Positions 36,999 through 46,112 of a stretch of DNA of 64,000 nt are shown piece by piece (positions within the stretch are counted from its first letter, which is position 1; every line of letters begins with the position of its first letter). A model generated the notes under the pieces. The model made no database searches, was not told where the DNA came from, and was given only the letters and a program-made list of their open reading frames with translations. This DNA is from an uncultured bacterium. GTDB taxonomy: Bacteria > Bacillota > Clostridia > Lachnospirales > Lachnospiraceae. The stretch spans positions 22,347-86,346 of the forward strand of contig CAJMSZ010000003.1 in the NCBI GenBank assembly GCA_905216215.1. Reading direction: 5' to 3'. A program made the position numbers and the translations under genes.

Positions 36999-38390
36999 TT
37001 ATAATTCGCAGTTATTTACTGTTCTCGGGAACGGAATGACATCACGAATATTTGACATACCTGTCAGATACATAATACAACGTTCAAAGCCAAGTCCAAA
37101 GCCTGCATGACGGGTAGAGCCATATTTTCTGAGGTCCAGATAGAAACCGTAATCTTCCTCTTTCAGTCCCATCTCTTTCATTCTCTTCACAAGCTTATCA
37201 TAATCATCTTCCCTCTGGCTTCCTCCGATAATTTCTCCGATTCCCGGAACCAGACAGTCTACTGCTGCAACAGTTTTGTTGTCTTCATTCATCTTCATAT
37301 AGAACGCTTTGATATCCTTCGGATAATCCGTTACAAATACAGGACGCTTGTAAATTTCTTCTGTCAGATAACGTTCATGCTCTGTCTGAAGGTCTGTCCC
37401 CCAGGAAACCGGATATTCAAACTTATCATTGTGTTTTTCCAGAATCTCAACCGCTTCGGTATATGTCACACGGGCAAAATCAGAGTTCACCACATGGTTC
37501 AGACGCTCCAATAATCCTTTATCTACGAAAGAGTTGAAGAAATTCATTTCTTCCGGTGCATTCTCAAGTACGTAACGAATTACATATTTCAACATACTCT
37601 CCGCAAGAACCATGTTATCTTCCAAATCCGCAAATGCGATTTCCGGTTCAATCATCCAGAACTCTGCTGCATGGCGGGTTGTGTTTGAATTTTCCGCACG
37701 GAAGGTTGGTCCAAATGTATAAATATTGCGGAATGCCTGTGCAAATGTCTCACCGTTAAGCTGCCCGCTTACCGTAAGGTTTGTCTCTTTGTTAAAGAAA
37801 TCTTTCGTATAATCTACTGTTCCATCTGGATTCTTTGGAGGGTTCTCCATATCCAGCGTTGTAACACGGAACATTTCCCCTGCACCTTCGCAGTCACTTC
37901 CTGTGATCAGTGGGGTATGCACATATACAAATCCTCTTTCCTGGAAAAACTTATGAATTGCATACGCTGTAAGTGAACGCACACGGAATACTGCCTGGAA
38001 TGTATTGGTTCTTGGACGAAGGTGAGAAATCGTTCTCAAATATTCGAAACTGTGACGTTTCTTCTGAAGTGGGTAGTCCGGTGTAGAAGCCCCCTCCACT
38101 TCAATCTCTTCTGCCTGAATCTCAAATGGCTGTTTTGCATTCGGTGTCTCAACTAACGTTCCTCGGACAATGATTGCAGCCCCTACATTTAATTTGGAAA
38201 CCTCTGCGAAATTATTTAATTTATCACTATATACTATCTGAAGTGATTCAAAAAATGAACCATCATTTACTACAATGAATCCAAATGTTTTAGAGTCACG
38301 AATACTGCGAACCCAACCACCAACTGTGATTTCTTTGTTCAGGTATTCCGACTTATTTCTGTACAATTCTCTAACTGTGATGAAATCCAT
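36999..38390 (-). CDS. asnS: Asparaginyl-tRNA synthetase
   Basis: This 463-residue class IIb synthetase charges tRNA-Asn. It opens with MDFITVRELYRNKSEYLNKE, then an OB-fold anticodon-binding domain, and shows FRAENSNTTRHAAEFWMIE (motif 2) and GFGLGFERCIMYLTG (motif 3). ATG at 38390 has GAGGAGG eight bases ahead; an in-frame ATG at 38525 would add 45 residues of no family match. No T-box leader is seen upstream, where the queT promoter starts on the other strand. Confidence 0.96.
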   Translation of the reverse strand: MDFITVRELYRNKSEYLNKEITVGGWVRSIRDSKTFGFIVVNDGSFFESLQIVYSDKLNNFAEVSKLNVGAAIIVRGTLVETPNAKQPFEIQAEEIEVEGASTPDYPLQKKRHSFEYLRTISHLRPRTNTFQAVFRVRSLTAYAIHKFFQERGFVYVHTPLITGSDCEGAGEMFRVTTLDMENPPKNPDGTVDYTKDFFNKETNLTVSGQLNGETFAQAFRNIYTFGPTFRAENSNTTRHAAEFWMIEPEIAFADLEDNMVLAESMLKYVIRYVLENAPEEMNFFNSFVDKGLLERLNHVVNSDFARVTYTEAVEILEKHNDKFEYPVSWGTDLQTEHERYLTEEIYKRPVFVTDYPKDIKAFYMKMNEDNKTVAAVDCLVPGIGEIIGGSQREDDYDKLVKRMKEMGLKEEDYGFYLDLRKYGSTRHAGFGLGFERCIMYLTGMSNIRDVIPFPRTVNNCEL

Positions 38391-38528
38391 GTCATCAACC
38401 TCCTCTACCTTTTGATTAAGTAATCTGATTATAACATTATTTCCCGTATTCGGCAAATAAACACTGATTATTTTTCCACTTCTTTTTCTTCCTAATATAA
38501 AGTTATAGAAAATGGTCTTGAACAAATC

Positions 38529-38557
38529 TTGATTTTCTTCTTTTTTTATGCTATACT
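38529..38557 (+). promoter_or_regulatory. Promoter of the queT riboswitch transcript
   Basis: TTGATT (38529-38534) and TATACT (38552-38557) are exactly 17 bases apart. The start near 38564 gives a leader of about 115 bases including the riboswitch. Confidence 0.7.
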
Positions 38558-38627
38558 CATACCCGTTACAAAACCCTCAAAAACAAGGTCTTACAAGGGT
38601 TTCGCCAATTTCCGGCGTAAAATGAAT

Positions 38628-38670
38628 CGTGTGTTCGTGACCTTCCACACGTAAAACAAAACTAAAGGAG
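38628..38670 (+). promoter_or_regulatory. preQ1-type riboswitch upstream of queT
   Basis: CGTGTG (38628-38633) pairs with CACACG (38646-38651) to form stem P1. The loop TTCGTGACCTTC contains CCTT (38641-38644), which can pair with AAGG (38665-38668) of the ribosome site across an A-rich tail TAAAACAAAACTAA. This H-type pseudoknot layout and the A-rich tail closely resemble the small preQ1-I aptamers, and binding would hide the AAAGGAG site. The gene behind it is a QueT-type queuosine precursor transporter, which fits. Confidence 0.8.
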
Positions 38671-38679
38671 AACTTTATA

Positions 38680-39180
38680 ATGAGAAACAAAAATGTGTTA
38701 TTCATGACCCATGCGGCTATGATTGCCGCTATCTACGTGGTGCTGACTTATGTTTTTGCACCATTCAGCTTTGGCGAGGTACAGATTCGTATCGCAGAAG
38801 CTCTGACCATTCTTCCGGTATTTACACCGGCAGCAATTCCCGGTCTTTTTGTCGGATGTTTAGTAGGAAATATTTTAGGTGGTGCTATTCTGCCAGATAT
38901 TATTTTCGGCAGTATTGCTACTTTAATCGGAGCGGTATTTACTTATCTGCTCAGAGACAAGAACAAAGTATTAGCCGTTCTTCCGCCAATTATTTCAAAT
39001 ACTATTATTGTTCCATTTGTATTAAAGCTTGGATACGGTGTAAACCTTCCAATTCCATTTATGATGCTCACTGTTGGAATCGGTGAAATTGTGGGATGTG
39101 GAATATTAGGACTCATTCTTTATGCCGCACTTGCAAAATATAAAAATGTGATTTTTAAATCCGCAAAGGTTACACAATAA
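38680..39180 (+). CDS. queT: QueT family queuosine precursor transporter
   Basis: This 166-residue membrane protein fits the QueT family, an S-component of an energy-coupling factor importer for queuosine precursors such as preQ1. It has about five hydrophobic segments, with FGEVQIRIAEALTILPVFTP and AAIPGLFVGCLVGNILGG as typical blocks. AAAGGAG is overlapped by the riboswitch pseudoknot. No other queuosine gene lies in the window, so it probably serves salvage. Confidence 0.93.
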   Translation: MRNKNVLFMTHAAMIAAIYVVLTYVFAPFSFGEVQIRIAEALTILPVFTPAAIPGLFVGCLVGNILGGAILPDIIFGSIATLIGAVFTYLLRDKNKVLAVLPPIISNTIIVPFVLKLGYGVNLPIPFMMLTVGIGEIVGCGILGLILYAALAKYKNVIFKSAKVTQ

Positions 39181-39197
39181 TAAGGAAAATAAAATAT

Positions 39198-39258
39198 AAG
39201 ACCATGTCTGGAATCCAGAAGATAAGTTTATCTCAACTCTAGTACCAGACATGGTCTT
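39198..39258. terminator. Long bidirectional terminator
   Basis: AAGACCATGTCTGG (39198-39211) pairs with CCAGACATGGTCTT (39245-39258), 14 bp without mismatch. The loop can form a second small hairpin GATAA/TTATC. T and A tracts flank it. Confidence 0.82.
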
Positions 39259-39260
39259 CT

Positions 39261-40181
39261 TTATTTATCTTTGTCCACTTTCTTTTCTTTATTTTTTTCT
39301 GTTTTATTCTCCTGCTCTCTCTCCAGTTGATTCTCTTGAACAATTTTCAGATAATCTTTTTCCTCATCCTTAAGAACCGGAATAAAGTTCCCTGCAATTT
39401 TTCCTTTTCCCTTTCCTTTATACTTCACATAGAAATATCCAATAAAGGAAAAAGTAACTGCACCGATAAAATTAACTATCAAATCGATCATCGTATCATA
39501 CAGACCTACATCAAGATAGCCACCAAGTCCAAGAGGCTGCCCATTTACCATGACATCCGCAATATTCTTTATTGTAGCAACTTTATTACCTCCGGCAGGA
39601 TCCAACATGACCGAGTTTATCATATGAATAATGGTGTCCTTCTGCATATCAAATCCGAAAAAAGTATCCATTCCAAATTCAAAGAACTCCCACATCACTC
39701 CGACTGTCATAGAAAAGCAGAATGCAACGATTGCCATAAAAGCCGGTGATAATTCTAATTTCACTTTTTCGTTTCTATTTAGAATATCCACAAGTGAAAA
39801 TCCAATTGCCGCCATCAGAAAACCATTCAAAGTATGTAAAATAGTATCCCAATATGGAAACTTAATATAATATGCCTGAATCTCTCCCAAAATTTCTGCT
39901 GAAAAAATAAACATCAAGATAATAATTTCCAAAGTAGATGGCAGCTCCATTTTAAGTTCTACCTGTAAAAAACTTGGAACAATAAAGAGAATCAAAGTAA
40001 GTGCACACAAGAACACATTTTCATAGTTCCTATTAAAGATTTGCAAAATCATACATAACACTACCAATGCACGTAATATGACATACACTGCAAATGAACT
40101 CTTATGTTCTCTGATTTCCATATCCAATGCCTTAAACAACTCGTTCCTCTGCTTTTTTCTTGTGCTTTTGTCCTTTTTCAT
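39261..40181 (-). CDS. Membrane protein resembling DUF2238/YjdF
   Basis: This 306-residue protein has a basic N-terminal tail, about six membrane segments and a basic charged C-terminal tail rich in Lys and Glu. Segments include YWDTILHTLNGFLMAAIGFS and TVGVMWEFFEFGMD, which recall the YjdF/DUF2238 family pattern of conserved His and acidic residues in membrane helices. Function is not known. The ribosome site (AGGTGTG) is weak. It is a single-gene unit between two terminators and tRNA-Gly. Confidence 0.65.
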   Translation of the reverse strand: MKKDKSTRKKQRNELFKALDMEIREHKSSFAVYVILRALVVLCMILQIFNRNYENVFLCALTLILFIVPSFLQVELKMELPSTLEIIILMFIFSAEILGEIQAYYIKFPYWDTILHTLNGFLMAAIGFSLVDILNRNEKVKLELSPAFMAIVAFCFSMTVGVMWEFFEFGMDTFFGFDMQKDTIIHMINSVMLDPAGGNKVATIKNIADVMVNGQPLGLGGYLDVGLYDTMIDLIVNFIGAVTFSFIGYFYVKYKGKGKGKIAGNFIPVLKDEEKDYLKIVQENQLEREQENKTEKNKEKKVDKDK

Positions 40182-40289
40182 CTGTACACACCTGATACCT
40201 TTCTTTTTATTCTTCCATGTTCATTCTATCTAAATATAAGAAAAAATCCAGCTTTACAAATCTGGATTTCTAAAAACAGGTATGAAAAA

Positions 40290-40360
40290 AGCGGGTGATG
40301 GGAATCGAACCCACGTATCCAGCTTGGAAGGCTGGTGTTCTACCATTGAACTACACCCGC
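40290..40360 (-). tRNA. tRNA-Gly (UCC)
   Basis: The minus strand folds to a 71-base cloverleaf with acceptor GCGGGTG/CACCCGC, anticodon loop CTTCCAA (anticodon TCC), T loop TTCGATTC and discriminator T, which is normal for Gly. The CCA end is not encoded. A T-run follows directly. Confidence 0.96.
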
Positions 40361-40531
40361 GTTACTTATACTATTATATCTATTTTTTTATTTTTGTCAA
40401 CCCATTAATTTGATTTTTTTCATTTCCGCTCTTTCGAAATGCATATCTTTCTGCTATACTTATACTATTATTGGAATGTTAGAACTGAGAGACATGTTCT
40501 CTTTCACAATAATATTCAGATTGGAGAAACT

Positions 40532-41371
40532 ATGTACATTAATGAGCAATACCATGATTTACCATTACTGGAAACAAAAGCATATCAGTTTATCGGGCGG
40601 GATGGTCAGCTCCACCACGAACAGGAAGAAGTGTTAAACGAACATCTGCTGGATGTATACGTGAATGACCGTCTTACTATGAAGCTCATCTGTCTGCCAC
40701 AGCATCTTTCCGAATTAGTACTTGGCCGGCTTTTAACTGAACATATTATCCAGACAGTGGACGATGTGGAACAAATCTATATTTGTGAATTTGGAAAACG
40801 TGCAAAAGTTTACTTAAAAAAGACAGAGGAACTCACAGATTCCGAAGAAGAGCCTTATGTAGAGGTAACTCCTTCCTGCTGTACAGGAAATCATATCTTA
40901 AATGATTATTTCGTGTCCGGCTATGAGCCAAAACCGCTTATTCCGATTCATTGGAAACCAGAATGGATTTTCCATATGGCTGACAAGTTTGCTTCAGGAA
41001 TGCCTTTACACAGCGTTACCTTTGCAACTCACAGTTGCTTTCTTGCAAAAGAAGACCAGATTCTGTTCTCCTGCGAGGATATTGGACGTCACAATGCGCT
41101 GGACAAAGCAATCGGTTACGCCCTGCGCAACAATATAGATTTACGTCAGTGCATGGTGTATTCCAGTGGAAGAATTCCTACAGACATGGCAATGAAAGCC
41201 ATTTATGCGGGAATCCCTGTGCTTTCCAGCAAAGCATCTCCCACTGCCGAAGCCATTATGCTTGCGAAGGAATATCATCTGACTTTAATTTGTGCCGCAC
41301 GCAAAGATCGTATGAAAGTTTTTGCAGATGAAACAAACTCTTCATCGATAAATAATACATATTCACTTTAA
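40532..41371 (+). CDS. fdhD: Formate dehydrogenase accessory sulfurtransferase FdhD
   Basis: This 279-residue protein resembles FdhD, which moves sulphur from IscS-type desulfurases to the molybdenum/tungsten cofactor of formate dehydrogenase. Cys pair SCCTG sits in the expected catalytic loop, and FSCEDIGRHNALDKAIG and YSSGRIPTDMAMKA are characteristic. ATG 40532 follows GGAGA; a longer frame from 40439 has no ribosome site. No formate dehydrogenase or cofactor gene is in this window, so the target enzyme lies elsewhere. Confidence 0.9.
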   Translation: MYINEQYHDLPLLETKAYQFIGRDGQLHHEQEEVLNEHLLDVYVNDRLTMKLICLPQHLSELVLGRLLTEHIIQTVDDVEQIYICEFGKRAKVYLKKTEELTDSEEEPYVEVTPSCCTGNHILNDYFVSGYEPKPLIPIHWKPEWIFHMADKFASGMPLHSVTFATHSCFLAKEDQILFSCEDIGRHNALDKAIGYALRNNIDLRQCMVYSSGRIPTDMAMKAIYAGIPVLSSKASPTAEAIMLAKEYHLTLICAARKDRMKVFADETNSSSINNTYSL

Positions 41372-41388
41372 CAAATGGAGGAAAAACG

Positions 41389-41880
41389 ATGGAAAATCAG
41401 AAACAACGCGTCTATGATGAATTAAAACGATTGAATATCAAATATGAAGTTGTGGAACATGAACCGGTTCACACCATGGAAGATATGGATCGTCTGGGAC
41501 TTCCCGAGAAAGGTGTACTCTTAAAAAATCTTTTTCTCAGAGACGCCAAGGGCAAACGTCATTTTCTTGTGTCCTGTGACGAGAAGAAAAAAGTGGACTT
41601 AGAAAAACTTGGTCGCCTGATTGGTGCAGGAAGGCTCAGCTTCGCTTCAGAAGAACGATTAGAAAAATATTTAAAGGTTAAACCAGGAAGTGTTACACCT
41701 CTGGCTCTTATGAATGATGCAGATCATGCTGTAGAATTTTTCATTGACAAAGATGTGACTCGTGCGAAAAGCATAGGAGTCCATCCATTAGAAAATACCG
41801 CTACCGTATTTCTCTCTTACAAAGACTTAGATAAATTCCTTTGGGAATACGATGTAGAACCGGTCGATATTAAACTATAG
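41389..41880 (+). CDS. YbaK/ProX-type prolyl-tRNA editing deacylase
   Basis: This 163-residue protein fits the YbaK/ProX family of stand-alone editing domains that remove misattached amino acids from tRNA-Pro. It carries KGVLLKNLFLRDAKGKRHFLV with the conserved Lys, and GAGRLSFASEERL. Which misacylated species is corrected (Ala or Cys) cannot be fixed from the sequence. It follows fdhD by 18 bases and precedes a small conserved gene, so the three may be cotranscribed, but a functional link is not obvious. Confidence 0.85.
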   Translation: MENQKQRVYDELKRLNIKYEVVEHEPVHTMEDMDRLGLPEKGVLLKNLFLRDAKGKRHFLVSCDEKKKVDLEKLGRLIGAGRLSFASEERLEKYLKVKPGSVTPLALMNDADHAVEFFIDKDVTRAKSIGVHPLENTATVFLSYKDLDKFLWEYDVEPVDIKL

Positions 41881-41896
41881 AAACGAGGATATTTTT

Positions 41897-42130
41897 ATGG
41901 CTAAAAATCCAATGGCCTTTATGCAGCTTGCCTCTCTCTGGGCAAGCTTTACAAGACGACATCCAAAATTCCCTGCTTTTTTGAAAGCAGCTTCACAGGC
42001 AGCAATGCAGGAAGGGTCTATTGTGGAAATACAAGTGACAACCCCAGATGGGAAGACCCTTACCTCTAATCTGAAAGTTGGAAAAGAAGATTTAGAGATG
42101 ATTCGAACCATTCAGAAAATGCAGAAATAA
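41897..42130 (+). CDS. Small conserved protein of unknown function
   Basis: I do not recognise this 77-residue protein. It has an N-terminal helical part (MAFMQLASLWASFTRRHP) and a C-terminal beta-type stretch (SIVEIQVTTPDGKTLTSNLK). GAGG precedes the ATG. It lies 17 bases after the deacylase gene and is the last of that short run before a terminator. No signal peptide or clear motif is seen. Confidence 0.7.
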   Translation: MAKNPMAFMQLASLWASFTRRHPKFPAFLKAASQAAMQEGSIVEIQVTTPDGKTLTSNLKVGKEDLEMIRTIQKMQK

Positions 42131-42153
42131 ATCTGTTTAATGAAACGCATAAA

Positions 42154-42211
42154 AAGTCTCAGATTCAACATACCTTTCACACTCACTTGACAGGTATGCG
42201 ACCTGAGACTT
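42154..42211. terminator. Terminator between convergent genes
   Basis: AAGTCTCAG (42154-42162) pairs with CTGAGACTT (42203-42211); inside, CATACCT and AGGTATG pair as well, giving a long two-part stem. Confidence 0.75.
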
Positions 42212-42240
42212 CTTATTTTAATCTTTAATGACATTCGATA

Positions 42241-43200
42241 CTACTGCTCTATAATCTTTTCCACCTGTTCCAGTGGAACATTACACTCCTCCGCAATCTG
42301 ATGTGCACTTTTTCCCTCAGATTTCAATTTGAGAACTCTGAATACAAGTTCCAGTCCTTGCTGGATTCCTTGCTGAATTCCTTCTTGGATTCCCTGTTGG
42401 ATTCCTTCTTGGATTCCTTCTTGTTTCCCCTGTTCCAGCCCTTTCTTCCGTGCTTCATCCTGAGCCAGTTTTATCGCACTGCCCATCAGCGTGTTATAGT
42501 CATGAATCGCCATTTCTCTGGCTTCATACTCATAACGTTTCTTTTCATCTGCACTAAGTTCAAATAAAGTATTTACTGCTTCTTCCATATATTCGTCCTG
42601 CTTTGCCATAGCCTCAAAATCCTCCTGTGTCTTCCCACTAAAGAATTCCATCCATTGAATAACTGTTCCACCGGATACCGCTTCACCGCACTTCATCCGA
42701 GCAAGCACCTTTGGTAATTTAGGAAGCTCAAGAACATGTAGTTCAAACAAATCCAAATATATCTCTCCCGTCTTAGTATTACACAGATTAATTTTGTGAT
42801 AACACTCTTCACTTTCAGGGAATGAGACAAAATTCAACACGCCTACATGAATGCATTTCTTCAATTTATCGTATCCTTCGCCCTTTTGAAGCTGTCCGGT
42901 GTACATCTTAGCCAAATAGAACAGTACACGTTTATCCCAGAAAGCAAAATATTCCACCTGCATTTCTAAATCCATCTGCGCCCCATCATGAAGCAATACC
43001 TTCACATCCAAAATTGCGAGTTTCGCCTCTGCATAATCCCGTCTGGTCTCAGTCGGAAGCAATACAGTTTCTCGAATTTCTTCTGGATTTTTCCCCAAAA
43101 CTCCTGCAATAAATCCCTTGCGCACTTTCGGATTCTGCATCAACTCTTTAAAACAGAAATCATTAGTCGGTAACATGATAAAATTGTCTTGATTATTCAT
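42241..43200 (-). CDS. Rpn family PD-(D/E)XK nuclease/putative transposase
   Basis: This 319-residue protein fits the Rpn/YhgA-like PD-(D/E)XK family (recombination-promoting nuclease). The nuclease-like core has DVKVLLHDGAQMDLEMQVEY with the D-ExQ type arrangement, followed by KRVLFYLAKMYTGQLQKGE. A repeat-rich linker of Gly-Ile-Gln units (about 260-290) leads to a short helix-turn-helix-like end (SAHQIAEECNVPLEQVEKII). ATG 43200 has GAGAGGG ahead; an upstream in-frame ATG at 43242 lacks one. Rpn proteins stimulate recA-independent recombination in Escherichia coli; activity here is inferred. Confidence 0.82.
   Translation of the reverse strand: MNNQDNFIMLPTNDFCFKELMQNPKVRKGFIAGVLGKNPEEIRETVLLPTETRRDYAEAKLAILDVKVLLHDGAQMDLEMQVEYFAFWDKRVLFYLAKMYTGQLQKGEGYDKLKKCIHVGVLNFVSFPESEECYHKINLCNTKTGEIYLDLFELHVLELPKLPKVLARMKCGEAVSGGTVIQWMEFFSGKTQEDFEAMAKQDEYMEEAVNTLFELSADEKKRYEYEAREMAIHDYNTLMGSAIKLAQDEARKKGLEQGKQEGIQEGIQQGIQEGIQQGIQQGLELVFRVLKLKSEGKSAHQIAEECNVPLEQVEKIIEQ
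42355..42432 (-). repeat. Tandem 12-bp units inside the Rpn gene
   Basis: Several degenerate 12-base units encode alternating EGIQ and QGIQ. They form the flexible linker of the Rpn protein and probably vary in number between strains. Confidence 0.8.
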
Positions 43201-43399
43201 TTTTATCCCTCTCGTTTTTCTATTTTCACGAGCAGGAATCACTCACTACCATTTTAGCATATTTTAAATGATTTCGATAGGACTACTGCTCATGAATTAT
43301 TTTTTCGAGAGTATAACATGAATTCATAATCCTGTGGAAATTTCGATATTTTTAGAGTAATTTCGGCAAAATCAAGCGCTATATTTCAAAAGAGAAGGA

Positions 43400-44683
43400 T
43401 TAACAGATTCCATCCACCATAATACTGATAATCTCTTCATTGGTCTCGCGCATGCCATCCTTACCAAGACGTCCCACGTTCTTAATCGTTGCGTCTGCTC
43501 CCTCTGTCACGATTCCGTCTCCGGCATAGAACTGCTGCCCCCGCTTATACATATTATAGCCAAGAATTCCTGCGTCTACCGATGCTGCAATTTTTGCTGC
43601 ACAGGATGCCTTTGCCCCATCACATACAATACCAGATACAATCGCAAGTGCGTTGACAACCGTATGCGTAATATCCTCATAATCGCCACCACACAAATAA
43701 GCAATTCCGGCTCCGGCTGCTGCTCCTGCACACACCGCTCCACAATACGCACTGAGTCTTCCAATTCCGGTCTTCTGATGAATAGCGACCAGATTTGACA
43801 ACACTAAGGCTCTGTAAAGCTGCTCTTCTGTGGACTTTAATTCACTCGCATACTCGATAACAGGAAGGGAACAAGTCATTCCCTGATTACCACTTCCAGA
43901 ATTGATTACCACCGGAAGCTCACAACCATTCATTCTGGCATCGGAACCTGCCGCAGCCCTGGCTTTGGCTCTTGTGCGAATGTTATCTCCTTCCATGTCC
44001 AGCAGCACACTGCCAATATTCGCGCCATAATCTCCACGGAACCCCTCCTCCGAAATTGCCATGTTATACTTAATCTGGCGTTCGATCACTTCTCTTATAT
44101 CTTCTATATCAACTGTATTGGCAAAATCCCAGATATGTTCCATATCAAGCAGACTTCGATCCGTCAGTCCCGATTCCGCTTCCCCATCCACTTTTTCCTC
44201 AAACAGGATTTCCCCGTTTTTCTCAATCAAAACAATATTCGTATGATAATTGACAATCCGCACCTTCGCATAATCCGACCCTTTTGAAACACGAACGCCT
44301 ATCTCGAAAGTAAATCCATTGTCCACATGGCGCACTTCAATTGTCCTCGTGGCAAGAAATTCCTTCATTTCTTTAATCTGTTCCTCGGTTACTTCTGCAA
44401 TAACCTCCAGTTCTTTTTCCGGCTTTCCTGCTATAATCCCGGCTGCCGCCGATGCAGGAATCCCTTTCATATGGTTGGTATTCGGCACAATGACTGATTT
44501 TACATTCTTGATAATGCTTCCACTTGCTTCAATTGTTACTTTATCCGGGAGGCTTCCGAGTGCTTCCCGTGCCTTTGCCGCCGCATAGGCAAGTGCAATT
44601 GGCTCCGTACATCCCATGGCAGGAATCAGTTCCTCCTTTAATGTCTGAATATATGTACTGTATCTCTTATCTGTTTTATCCAT
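43400..44683 (-). CDS. L-cysteine desulfidase family protein (CyuA/YhaM type)
   Basis: This 427-residue protein matches the L-cysteine desulfidase/UPF0597 family, iron-sulphur enzymes that release sulphide, ammonia and pyruvate from cysteine. The N-terminal AMGCTEPIALAYAAAKA holds a likely cluster cysteine (Cys25); VINSGSGNQGMTCSLPV and GIVCDGAKASCAAK carry further ones. The older name is serine dehydratase alpha subunit-like. It stands alone, followed by a MATE gene on the same strand 92 bases upstream. A cysteine-detoxifying role fits the family. Confidence 0.9.
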   Translation of the reverse strand: MDKTDKRYSTYIQTLKEELIPAMGCTEPIALAYAAAKAREALGSLPDKVTIEASGSIIKNVKSVIVPNTNHMKGIPASAAAGIIAGKPEKELEVIAEVTEEQIKEMKEFLATRTIEVRHVDNGFTFEIGVRVSKGSDYAKVRIVNYHTNIVLIEKNGEILFEEKVDGEAESGLTDRSLLDMEHIWDFANTVDIEDIREVIERQIKYNMAISEEGFRGDYGANIGSVLLDMEGDNIRTRAKARAAAGSDARMNGCELPVVINSGSGNQGMTCSLPVIEYASELKSTEEQLYRALVLSNLVAIHQKTGIGRLSAYCGAVCAGAAAGAGIAYLCGGDYEDITHTVVNALAIVSGIVCDGAKASCAAKIAASVDAGILGYNMYKRGQQFYAGDGIVTEGADATIKNVGRLGKDGMRETNEEIISIMVDGIC

Positions 44684-44774
44684 ACGTTTTCCAAGCTCCT
44701 TCTCCTAATTACATTCTAACACACACCATTTTATACTGCAAATATCTGGCTATTGCTTATTTTTATATATAACA

Positions 44775-46112
44775 TCATTTATTTTCTCTTTGATTCAGTT
44801 TCTCAGGTCGCCAGTTTCCTTTCCATGTATATAGAATCATAGCAACTGCACCCACGAACCATGACAGTGGATAGGATGCAAAAATCCATTTCATACCGCC
44901 AAATAATCTTAATGTAAGCTGAATCCAGATAATGCGGAAAACACAAAGCGACATTAAAATGATCACCATTGGCGGAATGGTTTTCCCCGTTCCCCTGACT
45001 GTTCCTGCAAGCACATGAATAATTGCAAGCAGAAAATAAAACGGACAGAAAAATTTCAAAATATAACAACCAAGTTCAATTACTTCTGCCTCATTTACAA
45101 ATACACCTATAATCTGCCGTCCAAACACCAGAATACCCGCACTACTCAAAATGGTATACCCCACTCCCATTGCAAGGGCTGTCCACATTCCACGCCTTAC
45201 CCGTTCGTACTGTCCTGCCCCTACATTCTGCCCCGTAAATGTCGTTGCCGCCATACTGAAGCTTAACACCGGCAAGATGTTAAATCCATCAACCTTCACA
45301 TAAGCTGCAAATGCTGCCATCAGAACTGCCCCAAAGTTGTTTACACTGGACTGGATGATAACATTTGAAAAGGAAATCATCATATTCTGGATCCCTGTCG
45401 GAATCCCTACCTTAATAATTTTCCCTGAGGTTTTCTTATCCACTCGGATTTTTCGCAATTCCAACCGGTACATATCCTGACTTTTCATCATAAATCGCAG
45501 GATAAAGATAAATGACAAAAACTGCCCAATATCCGTTGCAAGTGCAACTCCTTCCACACCCATATGAAACACTACCACAAACAGCCAGTCAAATACTACA
45601 TTTGACCCTGCCGCAATCATCAGATATTGCAAGGCTTTTGCCGAATTACCCACTGCATTTAAAATGCCTGCCGCAAAGTTATATACCACTGAGAAAAAGA
45701 TACCCGCAAAATAAATTCTCAGATACAGGGATGAAGCCGGCAAAATATCTGCCGGTGTTCCCATCAATTGCAGTAGCCCAGGAGTAAACAACACTCCAAT
45801 TGCTGTCATTATAAGCCCCGCTATAGCCGAAATTGCAATCGTTGTATGTACCGCCACATCCATTCCATCCTTGTCCTTCGCTCCGTAAAACTGAGAAATT
45901 ACAATTCCGGCTCCGGCAGATGCTCCCACACAAAACGCCAACAACAAGTTAATGAGTGCCCCTGTGGAGCCAACCGCTGCAAGGGCATCACTTCCTATAT
46001 AATTTCCTACAATAATCGAGTCTACCGTATTGTATAATTGCTGAAACAGATTTCCCAGAATCAAAGGAATGGAAAACTTCACAATTTGTTTAAATATATT
46101 TCCTTCGGTCAT
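44775..46112 (-). CDS. MATE family multidrug efflux transporter
   Basis: This 445-residue transporter has about twelve hydrophobic segments in two similar halves. The opening MTEGNIFKQIVKFSIPLILG and NLFQQLYNTVDSIIVGNYIG are typical of the DinF-like/NorM-like MATE branch in Clostridia. ATG 46112 has GAGGGA seven bases ahead; the in-frame ATG at 46172 falls inside the upstream phosphodiesterase gene. The gene overlaps the stop of that gene by 23 bases. Substrate is unknown. Confidence 0.92.
   Translation of the reverse strand: MTEGNIFKQIVKFSIPLILGNLFQQLYNTVDSIIVGNYIGSDALAAVGSTGALINLLLAFCVGASAGAGIVISQFYGAKDKDGMDVAVHTTIAISAIAGLIMTAIGVLFTPGLLQLMGTPADILPASSLYLRIYFAGIFFSVVYNFAAGILNAVGNSAKALQYLMIAAGSNVVFDWLFVVVFHMGVEGVALATDIGQFLSFIFILRFMMKSQDMYRLELRKIRVDKKTSGKIIKVGIPTGIQNMMISFSNVIIQSSVNNFGAVLMAAFAAYVKVDGFNILPVLSFSMAATTFTGQNVGAGQYERVRRGMWTALAMGVGYTILSSAGILVFGRQIIGVFVNEAEVIELGCYILKFFCPFYFLLAIIHVLAGTVRGTGKTIPPMVIILMSLCVFRIIWIQLTLRLFGGMKWIFASYPLSWFVGAVAMILYTWKGNWRPEKLNQRENK

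Noticed and set aside
38391..38525. T-box leader before asnS
   Set aside because: The region upstream of asnS is short, lacks the T-box AGGGTGGNACCGCG motif and is used by the divergent queT transcript.
43201..43399. AT-rich gap between the Rpn gene and the cysteine desulfidase gene
   Set aside because: I see no clear promoter pair, hairpin or small gene here.
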